NCBI RefSeq assembly: GCF_038967635.1 | Contig: NZ_CP152413.1 | Coordinates: forward strand, 124,001 to 188,000 | Direction of reading: 5' to 3' | Origin: Bradyrhizobium sp. B124 | GTDB taxonomy: Bacteria; Pseudomonadota; Alphaproteobacteria; Rhizobiales; Xanthobacteraceae | DNA: 64,000 nucleotides | In this document: positions 36,539-44,287 of the stretch, piece by piece | How the letters are laid out: every line of letters starts with the position of its first letter | Numbering within the stretch: the stretch's first letter is position 1 | Made by a program: the position numbers and the translations under genes | Notes under the pieces: generated by a model | Databases searched by the model: none | Told to the model about the DNA's origin: nothing | What the model saw: the letters and a program-made list of their open reading frames with translations, nothing else

Positions 36539-38698
36539 TCATGCCAAAGCCTCGAGCGCCGGACGCCGGCGATCGCGCCGCCGCTGCAGCCAGCCGATCA
36601 CGGCCATCGCGACCCTGGATTTGAACTTGTCCCAGCCGGTCGGATTGTGAATGACGTCGGCGCGATAGAATGAGGGACACAGCACCGCTGCGTCCGCGAC
36701 CTCGCCGCAATTGCCGCAACCGACGCAGGAATTGTCGATGGCCGCAACGGGATCGTCGCGCAAGGGATCATCGAGCTGCTTGACCGAGAGCGACGGGCAG
36801 CCGGAGAGGCGGATGCAGGCGTGGTCGCCGGTGCAGACGTCCTCGTCGACGCCGAAGCGTTCCTTCACAGTGCGAACGCCGTCCTTGATCGCCTTGCTGA
36901 TCTGCGGCTTCACGCGGCGCTGCTTGTTCAGCATGCATTCGGAGGACGCGACGATGACCTTCGGGCCTTCCTCCTTGGTCGTCAGCGCTTCCTTCAGCGT
37001 GTCGCGCATCCGGCCGACATCGTAGGTGCGATCGATCTGCCGGACCCATTGCCCGCCGATGCCCTTCACGGCCTGCACGATCGAGTTGTTGGTGTTTCGC
37101 CGCTTGCTCGTCGCGCGCGACGACAGGATGTCCTGACCGCCGGTCGCCGAGGTGTAGTAATTGTCGACGATGATGAAGACGCCGTCATGCTTGTTGAAGA
37201 CGGCGTTGCCGATGCCGCTGGTCAGCCCGTTGTGCCAGAAGCCGCCGTCACCCATCACGGCGATCGAGCGCTTGTCGGCCTTGACGTTGAAGGCCGAGGT
37301 CGAGGCCGGGCCAAGGCCAAAGCCCATGGTCGTCGCGCCGATGTTGAACGGCGGAAGAATCGAGAACAGGTGACAGCCGATGTCGGCGGAGACGTGGTGC
37401 AGGCCGAGCTCGCTCTCGACCAGCTTCATGGCGGCGAAGATCGGCCGCTCCGGACAGCCGGTGCAAAGCCCGGGCGGACGCGCCGGCACGACGTGCTTCA
37501 GCTTCTCGACCTCGGGGTGGTTGAGCACGGGGCTCGCGTCAGGCGCCGGCGGCCGATTGCCGAGCAGCCTCGGCTCGGTCTTCTCGATGAATTCGCGCAC
37601 GCCGCCGAGCAGCACCTGCGCGGTATAGTCGCCACCCATCGGCAGCACGTCCTTGCCGTGGATGCGCGCCTGGATATCTCTGCGGCGTAGCACCGTGTTG
37701 ATCGCCTGCTCCAGATATTCCGGCTGGCCTTCCTCGACGATCAGGACGGCGTCCTTGTCGAGGCAGAACTCGGCGACCTCGGTGTCGATCACGGGGTAGG
37801 TGACGTTCATGACGTAGAGCGGAACCTGCGTGTTGCCGTAGGCATCGGACAGCCCGAGATATTGCAGTGCGCGGACGACGTTGTTGTACATCCCACCCTG
37901 CATGATGATGCCGACCTTGCCCTGCTTCGGCCCCATCCATTCATTCAGCCTGTGGTCGCGGACGAAGTTGATGGCTGCGGGCATCCGCGTCTTGATCTTC
38001 TCCTGCTCATGCTCGTAGGCCGCCGGCGGCAGCACGATGCGGCCGACGTCGCGCTTCGGATTGTTCAGGGCGTCCTTGATGGTGTGAGCCGGCCTGACAT
38101 TGTCCTTGCAGGCAAAGCTTCCGTGCATGTGACAGGCACGGACGCGCACCTCCAGCATGACCGGGGTGTTCGAGACCTCCGAGAGCTCGAAGCCCTTCTC
38201 GATCAGGTTGACGATGCATTCATGGTCAGGGCGCGGATCCAGCAGCCAGATCTGCGATTTCATCGCAAAGGCATGGGTACGCTCCTGCATGATCGAGGAG
38301 CCTTCGCCGTAATCCTCGCCGACGATGATCATCGTGCCGCCGGTGACGCCGCCGGAGGCGAGGTTGGCCAGCGCGTCGGAAGCAACATTGGTCCCCACCG
38401 TCGACTTCCACGCGACCGCGCCGCGCAGCGGATACATCACGGAGGCAGACAGCATCGCCGCCGCCGCCGCTTCATTGGCGGAGCTCTGGAACACGACGCC
38501 GAGATCGTCGAGCACGTCCTTGGCGTCGGCCAGCACGTCCATCAGGTGCGAGATCGGCGAGCCCTGATAGCCGCCGACATAGGCGACGCCCGATTGCAGG
38601 AGTGCCTTGGTGATGGCGAGGATGCCTTCACCGCGGAAGGTGTCGCCGTCGCCGAGCCGGAGATCCTTGACCTCACGAGCAAAAGACCGTTCAGCCAT
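36539..38698 (-). CDS. iorA: Indolepyruvate:ferredoxin oxidoreductase-like alpha subunit, TPP- and Fe-S-dependent
   Basis: 719 residues, the usual length of IorA. Order: pyrimidine-binding domain with YVGGYQGSPISHLMDVLADA and FQSSANEAAAAAMLSASVMY; TPP domain with LCTGCPERPIFAAM, VMGDGGFWHNGLTSGIGNAV (GDG...N motif) and FIIVDNYYTSATGGQDI; then a C-terminal ferredoxin part with Cys in VCTGDHACIRLSGCPSL and CVGCGNCGEVADAAVLCPSF, enough for two 4Fe-4S clusters. It decarboxylates arylpyruvates to aryl-acetyl-CoA. It is the first gene of the four-gene minus-strand operon with a well-formed promoter at 38722-38750. GGAGGG sits before the ATG. Confidence 0.9.
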   Translation of the reverse strand: MAERSFAREVKDLRLGDGDTFRGEGILAITKALLQSGVAYVGGYQGSPISHLMDVLADAKDVLDDLGVVFQSSANEAAAAAMLSASVMYPLRGAVAWKSTVGTNVASDALANLASGGVTGGTMIIVGEDYGEGSSIMQERTHAFAMKSQIWLLDPRPDHECIVNLIEKGFELSEVSNTPVMLEVRVRACHMHGSFACKDNVRPAHTIKDALNNPKRDVGRIVLPPAAYEHEQEKIKTRMPAAINFVRDHRLNEWMGPKQGKVGIIMQGGMYNNVVRALQYLGLSDAYGNTQVPLYVMNVTYPVIDTEVAEFCLDKDAVLIVEEGQPEYLEQAINTVLRRRDIQARIHGKDVLPMGGDYTAQVLLGGVREFIEKTEPRLLGNRPPAPDASPVLNHPEVEKLKHVVPARPPGLCTGCPERPIFAAMKLVESELGLHHVSADIGCHLFSILPPFNIGATTMGFGLGPASTSAFNVKADKRSIAVMGDGGFWHNGLTSGIGNAVFNKHDGVFIIVDNYYTSATGGQDILSSRATSKRRNTNNSIVQAVKGIGGQWVRQIDRTYDVGRMRDTLKEALTTKEEGPKVIVASSECMLNKQRRVKPQISKAIKDGVRTVKERFGVDEDVCTGDHACIRLSGCPSLSVKQLDDPLRDDPVAAIDNSCVGCGNCGEVADAAVLCPSFYRADVIHNPTGWDKFKSRVAMAVIGWLQRRRDRRRPALEALA

Positions 38699-38721
38699 TG
38701 CACCCTCCAGAAATATGCGAT

Positions 38722-38750
38722 AGCATACGTTTACATGTAAAGTAAGTCAA
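38722..38750 (-). promoter_or_regulatory. Promoter and TTTACATGTAAA operator of the oxidoreductase/MarR operon
   Basis: On the minus strand TTGACT (38750-38745) and TATGCT (38727-38722) are separated by exactly 17 bases, a near-consensus promoter. The perfect 12-base palindrome TTTACATGTAAA at 38730-38741 fills the spacer, where a repressor would block polymerase. The divergent nitrilase gene starts at 38792, so one bound protein could control both directions. The encoded MarR proteins are the natural candidates, implying autoregulation. Confidence 0.7.
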
Positions 38751-38791
38751 ACGCTGCGCCCCGATTATGAGCCGGCGACAGGGTAGGGCCA

Positions 38792-39820
38792 ATGCTGAAG
38801 CTGCCGCGCTTTAGAGCCGCCGCCGTCCAGGCTTCACCTGTCTATCTCAACGCCAGCGCGACCGCCGACAAGGCCGCCTCACTGGTGCGTGAAGCGGCGG
38901 CGAACGGCGCGAAGCTGGTCGCATTCCCCGAAGTCTTCGTGCCCGGCTATCCCTATTGGAACTGGATCACCGATCCTGTCACGGGCAGCGCCTGGTTCGA
39001 GAAGCTCGTCAAGGCGTCGGTGCTGGTGCCGGGTCCCGAGATCGACATTGTCCGCAAGGCGGCGCGCGATAGCGGGTGCTACGTCGTACTCGGCGTCAAC
39101 GAGCGCAGCCCGGTGTCGCTCGGCGCAATCTACAACACGCTGGTCTTTATCGGCCCGGACGGAGCGCTGCTCGGCAAGCACCGCAAGCTGGTGCCGACCT
39201 GGGCAGAGAAGCTGACCTGGACCGGCGGCGACGGGTCGAGCCTGCGCGTCTATGACACCGAGATCGGGCGCCTCGGCGGGCTCGCCTGCGGTGAGAACAC
39301 CAACACGCTCGCGCGCTTCGCGCTGCTCGGGCAGGGCGAGCTGGTTCACGTCGCGAGCTATATCTCGCTTCCCGTCGCGCCGCCGGACTACGACATGGCG
39401 GAGGCGATCAAGTTGCGCGCCATTGCTCATTCCTTCGAGGGAAAGATCTTCACGATCGTTTCCTGCTCGACCGTGTCGGAGGAGATCATTGCGGCCATGG
39501 AGAGCGTCGTCCCTGACGCGCGGGCGCGCCTGCAGCGCAAGTCGAGCGCGTTCTCCGGCGTGATCGGACCGGACGGCCGTCTCGTCGGCGAGCCACTGAT
39601 CGACGATGAAGGCATCGTCTATGCCGATATCGACCTCGAGCGCTGCATTCAGCCAAAGCAGATGCATGACATCGTCGGGCACTATAATCGGTTCGACATC
39701 TTCGATTTGCGGGTCAACCGCCGTCCGCAGGCGCCGCTCGGCCTTGCGGAAGGCGAGCGTCTGGCGGCTGATGCCGCGGAGCAGGCGAACTTCGTCTCAA
39801 TTCCAGGCAGGACGGAATGA
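38792..39820 (+). CDS. Nitrilase
   Basis: 342 residues. The catalytic triad is visible: Glu47 in FPEVFVPGYPYW, Lys132 in GKHRKLVPTWAEK and Cys166 in GGLACGENTNTLA. These features and the length are those of true nitrilases, which hydrolyse R-CN to R-COOH plus ammonia, not amidases. It is divergent from the arylpyruvate oxidoreductase operon and shares its 93-base control region. In an indole pathway the substrate would be indole-3-acetonitrile, giving indole-3-acetate; other arylacetonitriles or plant cyanogenic products remain possible. No ribosome binding site is strong (CAGGGTAGGG lies ~8-17 bases before ATG). Confidence 0.9.
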   Translation: MLKLPRFRAAAVQASPVYLNASATADKAASLVREAAANGAKLVAFPEVFVPGYPYWNWITDPVTGSAWFEKLVKASVLVPGPEIDIVRKAARDSGCYVVLGVNERSPVSLGAIYNTLVFIGPDGALLGKHRKLVPTWAEKLTWTGGDGSSLRVYDTEIGRLGGLACGENTNTLARFALLGQGELVHVASYISLPVAPPDYDMAEAIKLRAIAHSFEGKIFTIVSCSTVSEEIIAAMESVVPDARARLQRKSSAFSGVIGPDGRLVGEPLIDDEGIVYADIDLERCIQPKQMHDIVGHYNRFDIFDLRVNRRPQAPLGLAEGERLAADAAEQANFVSIPGRTE

Positions 39821-39849
39821 TGGGACGTGTCGATCCAACGACGCCTCCT

Positions 39850-40275
39850 CACCGTCGTCCTGGCGAAAGCCAGGACCCATTACCCCGAATGGTCATTGTC
39901 GAGCGATCTGCGTCCACGATCCCTTTCACAATTGAATGCGGTGGTTATGGGTCCTGGCCTTCGCCAGGACGACAGTTTTGGATGTGGCGACAGGAGTCGA
40001 TTTTCCGACGCCACGAATCGCGAACTCTCCTCACCGTCGTTCTAGCTTCCGCCAAGACGACGATGTTACGCAAGGACCCACAGCTGTCATCGCCCGGCCT
40101 GTGCGCAATTGCGCACATGGACCGGGCGATCCAGTACGCCGCGGCCTCTCGGCTCAAGCACAGACGTCTCTGGAATACTGGATCACCCGCTTTCGCGGGT
40201 GATGACACCGCGTGGTGCGGCAACTTGAATCGACAGCCAGCTTCACCGTCGTCCTGGCGAACGCCAGGACGATAG
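39850..40275. repeat. Cluster of REP-like palindromes
   Basis: GTCCTGGC-N4-GCCAGGAC hairpins occur at 39857-39876, 39951-39970 and 40251-40270, with a degenerate fourth near 40033-40060. CACCGTCGTCCTGGCGAA is the shared flank. A TCACCCGC-TTTC-GCGGGTGA hairpin is at 40183-40202 and the 18-base palindrome TGTGCGCAATTGCGCACA at 40100-40117, enclosed by CGCCCGG/CCGGGCG arms. Such elements are scattered between genes in Bradyrhizobium-like genomes. The 505-base gap 39821-40325 holds no gene. Confidence 0.8.
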
Positions 40276-40325
40276 TCCCATGCATGTGGCGACAGGACGT
40301 CATCAGATAAGACTTGAAGGACAGG

Positions 40326-41432
40326 ATGGGTGAAAACGTCATCGGCCGGGCCAACGTCGAGGATACCCCGGAGCTCAAGGCCTACTACAAGGACCTCGAG
40401 AAGTTCGAAGCGGCCGCGCTGTGGACGGTCGCCAACCAGATCGAGCCGTGGCAGCCGCAATCGGCGTCCGTTCCCGTTCTCTGGCGCTATAGCGATCTGC
40501 GTGAGCACGTACTGCGCTCGGTGGAGCTCGTCTCGCCGGAGAAGGCGGGACGGCGGGTGATCTATCTCAACAATCCCGGTCGCCGCGACGTGTCGGCCGC
40601 TGTCGGTTGGCTCTATTCAGGCTTGCAGGTGATGCACCCGGGCGAAGTGGCGTCGGCCCACGCGCATTCGGCCTCCGCCCTGCGCTTCATCATGGAAGGG
40701 ACGGGCGCCTACACCATCGTCGATGGCCACAAGATGACACTCGGCGCGCGGGATTTCGTGCTGACGCCGAACGGCACCTGGCACGAGCATGGCGTCGAGG
40801 GAAACGGCTCGGTCTGCATCTGGCAGGATGGGCTCGACATTCCGCTCGTCAATGCGCTGGAGGCGAATTTCTTCGTCGTGCACCCGAAGATCCAGCAGGA
40901 GGAGTCGGGCTATCCCGTCGACGACATGACCAAGACCTGGGGCAATCCCGGTCTTCGGCCGGCGGGTTCGCGATGGTCGAACGGCTATTCACCGATGTTC
41001 AAATATGAGTGGGAGCCGACTTACGAGTCGTTGCGAAAGTATGCCGCCGCGACCGACGGATCGCCCTATGACGGCATCCTGATGAACTATGTCAATCCGA
41101 TCACCGGCGGACATGTGATGCAGACCATCGGCGCGAGTATGCAGTTGCTGCGGCCGGGCGAGACCACCAGGTCGCACCGGCACACCGGAAGCTTCGTCTA
41201 TCAGGTCGCCAAAGGACACGGCTACTCCGTGATCGGCGGTAAGCGGTTCGAGTGGCAGGAGCGCGACATTTTCTGCGTTCCTTCCTGGGCTTGGCATGAG
41301 CACGGCAACGCCTCGGCGAGCGAGGACGCTTGCCTGTTCTGCTTCAATGACCTGCCTGTCATCGAAGGGCTCGGTCTCTACCGTGAAGAGGCCTATGGCG
41401 ACAATGCCGGCCATCAGCCGGTCGCGGCCTGA
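40326..41432 (+). CDS. Gentisate 1,2-dioxygenase-like bicupin
   Basis: About 368 residues from ATG 40326 (AAGGA just upstream; TTG at 40314 is an alternative). Two cupin domains: the N-terminal one has HPGEVASAHAHSASALRFIM with the metal-binding H-x-H and Glu-like pattern, and TPNGTWHEHGVEG; the C-terminal one has LRPGETTRSHRHTGSFVYQV and VPSWAWHEHGNAS. This is the gentisate/salicylate/1-hydroxy-2-naphthoate dioxygenase family, Fe(II) enzymes that split the ring of hydroxybenzoates. It is followed by a FAH-family hydrolase, the usual next enzyme. Anthranilate- or salicylate-derived substrates would fit the end of an indole pathway; plain gentisate is equally possible. Confidence 0.88.
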   Translation: MGENVIGRANVEDTPELKAYYKDLEKFEAAALWTVANQIEPWQPQSASVPVLWRYSDLREHVLRSVELVSPEKAGRRVIYLNNPGRRDVSAAVGWLYSGLQVMHPGEVASAHAHSASALRFIMEGTGAYTIVDGHKMTLGARDFVLTPNGTWHEHGVEGNGSVCIWQDGLDIPLVNALEANFFVVHPKIQQEESGYPVDDMTKTWGNPGLRPAGSRWSNGYSPMFKYEWEPTYESLRKYAAATDGSPYDGILMNYVNPITGGHVMQTIGASMQLLRPGETTRSHRHTGSFVYQVAKGHGYSVIGGKRFEWQERDIFCVPSWAWHEHGNASASEDACLFCFNDLPVIEGLGLYREEAYGDNAGHQPVAA

Positions 41433-41476
41433 CATTTCCCCGCAGAATTCAACCCGAATAATCGGATCAAGCTCTC

Positions 41477-42385
41477 ATGCGTCTTGTTACCTACACCTTG
41501 GGCTCCGGCGGCGCCCGGCTTGGGGTTGTCGTCAACGGTTTGGTTGTCGATGTCGAGCGTCTCGGTGCGTCCCGCGGTCTGGTCTGGCCGGGCGATATGC
41601 TCTCGTTGATCGATAACGCCGTCACCTTGCTGCCGGCGTTGAAGGAATATCTGGACAGCGCCAACGGGGCGCTGCCGGTCGGCGCCGCCGTTCCGCTCGA
41701 GGACGTCAAGCTGCAGGCACCGATCCCGCGCCCGCGCAAAAACATCTTCGGGATCGGGCTGAACTATCGCGCCCATGTGGTGGAGTCCGCCAAGAGCCTC
41801 GACACCGACAAGGATCTGCCGAAGCAGCCGGTGGTGTTCTCCAAGCCGCCGACCGCCGTGATCGGACCGGGAGCGGCGATCCAGCACAATGCCCGCATCA
41901 CCCGGCAGCTCGACTGGGAAGTCGAGCTCGCCGTCATCATCGGCAAGACCGCGACGCGCATCCCGGTCGAGAAGGCGATGGATCACGTCTTCGGCTATTC
42001 CGTGATGATCGATATTTCCGCGCGCGACAATCGTCGCGCCGGGCAGTGGATCTTTTCCAAGGGCATGGACACCTACGCGCCGTTCGGCCCCTGCATCGTG
42101 ACCGCGGATGAGATTCCCGACCCGCATGATCTCAGGCTTTGGCTGACCAAGAACGGCGTCGTGAAGCAGGACTCCAACACCAAATACATGATCTTCGACA
42201 TTCCGGCCCTGATCTCCGACATCTCGTCCGGCATGACGCTCGAGCCCGGTGACATCATCGCGACCGGAACGCCCGAAGGCGTGGGCGCCGGCATGAGCCC
42301 GCAGGAATGGTTGTGGCCCGGTGATGTGGTCGAGGCGGGCATCGATGGCGTCGGCGTCATCCGGCACCCCGTTGTTGCGGTCTGA
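41477..42385 (+). CDS. Fumarylacetoacetate hydrolase family protein, fumarylpyruvate-hydrolase-like
   Basis: 302 residues. The conserved C-terminal FAH fold shows FGIGLNYRAHVVES, the metal site DWEVELAVIIGK (E-x-E), GYSVMIDISARD, KGMDTYAPFGP, IFDIPALISDIS and GDIIATGTPEGVGAG. In gentisate pathways such enzymes cleave fumarylpyruvate or maleylpyruvate to a C4 acid plus pyruvate. It lies 44 bases after the cupin dioxygenase gene, and its stop overlaps the next start by one base, so the four genes 40326-43550 form one operon. Confidence 0.9.
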   Translation: MRLVTYTLGSGGARLGVVVNGLVVDVERLGASRGLVWPGDMLSLIDNAVTLLPALKEYLDSANGALPVGAAVPLEDVKLQAPIPRPRKNIFGIGLNYRAHVVESAKSLDTDKDLPKQPVVFSKPPTAVIGPGAAIQHNARITRQLDWEVELAVIIGKTATRIPVEKAMDHVFGYSVMIDISARDNRRAGQWIFSKGMDTYAPFGPCIVTADEIPDPHDLRLWLTKNGVVKQDSNTKYMIFDIPALISDISSGMTLEPGDIIATGTPEGVGAGMSPQEWLWPGDVVEAGIDGVGVIRHPVVAV

Positions 42386-42822
42386 TGACGCCATTCTCGT
42401 TCGATCGCGAGCTGAGGTTCGGGGATTGCGATCCATCGGGGATCGCCTATTTCCCGTCCTACCTGAACATCCTCAATGGCGTGGTCGAGGAGTTCTGGGC
42501 TGTGATCGGATTTTCCTGGCCGGAGCTGATCACGATCCGCAGGATCGGGACCCCGACCGTGCATCTGGCCTGCGACTTTTCGCGGCCGTCGAAGTTCGGC
42601 GACCACCTGACGTTCGGTCTGCGCATCGTTAAGATCGGCCGCGCCTCGCTCGATCTGGCGCACGTCGTGACGGGAGCCGATGGCGTGCGCTGGCGCGCGC
42701 GCCAGATCCTTGCCGCGACGTCGCTGGTCGATCATCGCGCGATTCCGTGGCCCGACGACGTTCGTGCTGCGCTCGAGCTGCATCGCCAAGCAGACGAAAA
42801 CACGCAGGTGGTGTCGCTATGA
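42385..42822 (+). CDS. Hotdog-fold thioesterase, 4-hydroxybenzoyl-CoA thioesterase type
   Basis: 145 residues. FGDCDPSGIAYFPSYLNILN is the hallmark block, with the catalytic Asp preceding SGIAYFP. Other family features are CDFSRPSKFGDHLTF and VGARQILAATSL-like strand order near the C-terminus. It hydrolyses acyl- or aroyl-CoA thioesters in the cytosol. Coupled by overlaps to FAH upstream and EthD-like downstream. A CoA-ester intermediate therefore exists in this pathway, matching the CoA ligase of the neighbouring operon. Confidence 0.88.
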   Translation: MTPFSFDRELRFGDCDPSGIAYFPSYLNILNGVVEEFWAVIGFSWPELITIRRIGTPTVHLACDFSRPSKFGDHLTFGLRIVKIGRASLDLAHVVTGADGVRWRARQILAATSLVDHRAIPWPDDVRAALELHRQADENTQVVSL

Positions 42823-43550
42823 TCTCGCTGTTCATGACGTTCTCCGATCCGAAAGGCGAGCGGCGAATTCACGCAGGCGATCTTGCGGCTGCGGCTGCCA
42901 TGGTGGGGTCTACTCCGGGGATGGCCGAAGGCCTGCTGTTTACGCCGCTGGAGCAATTGGTCGATCATCCCTACAAGGCTGACGGGACCGGGCCGGTGTT
43001 TGCGCTCCAACTGCGTTTTCCGAACCTGTTTGCGTGCGAGGCCGCGATGGATCGCGGTGGCGTGCTCGCAGGTCTTGCGGCAGGTCGCGGACTGCCGAGC
43101 CTTGCCGGATTGGACGTGACGCATCAGGCGATGGTGACGCGCGTCTTTCCGGTCGACGCCGCCACGCATGCGAACGGCACGGTGATGCCGTGCAGCTACC
43201 TCGTGCATTATCCCGGGCCGGCCGACGATATGAATGCCTGGAATTTGCATTACCTGGAGCATCATCCGTCGATCATGCGGACCTTCCCTGACATCCGCCA
43301 GATCGAGATCTACACGCGCATCGATTGGGTCGACCGGCTGCCGTCGCGGCGGGTCGAGTACATGCAGCGCAACAGACTGATGTTCGACAGCCCGCAAGCT
43401 CTTGCGCTCGCGCTGAGCTCCGACGTGATCAAGCGCATGCGCGCGGACTTCGTCCGGTTTCCGCCGTTCGCGGGCGGCAACAAGCATTTTCCGATGCTGA
43501 CGAGGATCGTCCCGACCGGGGAGATGGGCGAGGGCGGAACGCCGCGATGA
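42819..43550 (+). CDS. EthD-like (dimeric alpha-beta barrel) protein
   Basis: 243 residues, starting at the ATG overlapping the thioesterase stop (ATGA). The C-terminal half has CSYLVHYPGPADDMNAWNLH and YLEHHPSIMRTFPDIRQIEI, resembling the EthD/NIPSNAP-like ferredoxin fold; the N-terminal half looks like a second degenerate repeat (FMTFSDPKGERRIHAGD). EthD proteins act in cytochrome P450 and aromatic degradation gene sets but their reactions are mostly unclear. It may be an isomerase or decarboxylase of ring-cleavage products. Last gene of its operon. Confidence 0.7.
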   Translation: MISLFMTFSDPKGERRIHAGDLAAAAAMVGSTPGMAEGLLFTPLEQLVDHPYKADGTGPVFALQLRFPNLFACEAAMDRGGVLAGLAAGRGLPSLAGLDVTHQAMVTRVFPVDAATHANGTVMPCSYLVHYPGPADDMNAWNLHYLEHHPSIMRTFPDIRQIEIYTRIDWVDRLPSRRVEYMQRNRLMFDSPQALALALSSDVIKRMRADFVRFPPFAGGNKHFPMLTRIVPTGEMGEGGTPR

Positions 43551-43580
43551 TGGCATCGTAGCGAGAACATTGGGCGCGGA

Positions 43581-44162
43581 TCACCGCTCGGGGGCAGCCC
43601 ACCTCTGGACACTGACATCCGCCAGCGCCTCGAATATAGCCGGCGTGCGTTCCAGGCGGGCGATCGTTCGCGCGCCTTCGAGGGCGGCTACCAATGCGGC
43701 TGCGGTAGAGGATGCGCGCGCGGGAGCGAAACCGCACCCTCTGAAATGCTCCGCAACAATCTCGGTCGAATCAACAAATCCGCGCGCTACCCGTTTGGTC
43801 AGCTCAGCGTCGAGCGCGGGCAGCTCATTCGCCAGATTTTGCATGAGACATCCGTACTGGAAATCTGAGGCGACCATTTCGGCCGCGAATGTGCTGAAAA
43901 TCTGATGAACGAAATTCAGAGCATCGCCCGTCGTATTCGCCGAGATATTCCGCAATACCGCGATTCTAGCCGCAACGTAATGATCGATTGCTTCCTCTGC
44001 GAGCTGTGCCTTGCCCCGTGGAAAGTGAAAGTAGAACGATCCTTTGGGCGCACCGCTTTCTGCAATGATCTGGGTCAATCCAGTCGCCGTGTAGCCTTGG
44101 ATGCGAAACAGTCGTTCGGCGGTGGCAATCGCGCGAGCGCGGGCGTCAGTCTTGCGTGGCAT
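43581..44162 (-). CDS. TetR-family transcriptional regulator
   Basis: 193 residues from the ATG at 44162 (MPRKTDARARAIATAERLFR); the frame runs to 44258 but the helix-turn-helix places the start here. The DNA-binding motif is GLTQIIAESGAPKGSFYFHF followed by GKAQLAEEAIDHYV. The C-terminal domain is of the YcdC/LmrA type with a CLMQNLANEL block. It is divergent from the epoxide-hydrolase-like gene, and two inverted repeats lie between the genes. It most likely represses itself and that neighbour and is relieved by a small hydrophobic ligand. Confidence 0.9.
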   Translation of the reverse strand: MPRKTDARARAIATAERLFRIQGYTATGLTQIIAESGAPKGSFYFHFPRGKAQLAEEAIDHYVAARIAVLRNISANTTGDALNFVHQIFSTFAAEMVASDFQYGCLMQNLANELPALDAELTKRVARGFVDSTEIVAEHFRGCGFAPARASSTAAALVAALEGARTIARLERTPAIFEALADVSVQRWAAPER

Positions 44163-44185
44163 GCCGTGAACGTAACACGTTCTGC

Positions 44186-44230
44186 TTGACGCTTCTATGG
44201 CGATTGCCATACTATGGTGATCACCATAGT
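44186..44230 (+). promoter_or_regulatory. Promoter with two TetR-type operators
   Basis: ACTATGGTGATCACCATAGT at 44211-44230 is a perfect 20-base palindrome. TATGGC-N4-GCCATA at 44196-44211 is a related second palindrome touching it. TTGACG at 44186-44191 and TACTAT at 44210-44215 form a -35/-10 pair with 18-base spacing, so the operators cover the promoter of the + strand hydrolase gene. The divergent TetR gene is the natural source of the repressor. Confidence 0.75.
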
Positions 44231-44287
44231 AGGAAATCCGGTGATGCCCCTCGGCCAAGCGCCTGCACGCGGACGGTGCGTTCCGTC

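Noticed and set aside
34951..37690. + strand frames opposite the indolepyruvate oxidoreductase genes
   Set aside because: Same antisense shadow character, whereas the minus-strand proteins have TPP, Fe-S and oxidoreductase motifs.
39850..40275. CRISPR array
   Set aside because: Repeats are inverted hairpins of unequal spacing, not direct repeats with uniform spacers, and no cas genes are present.
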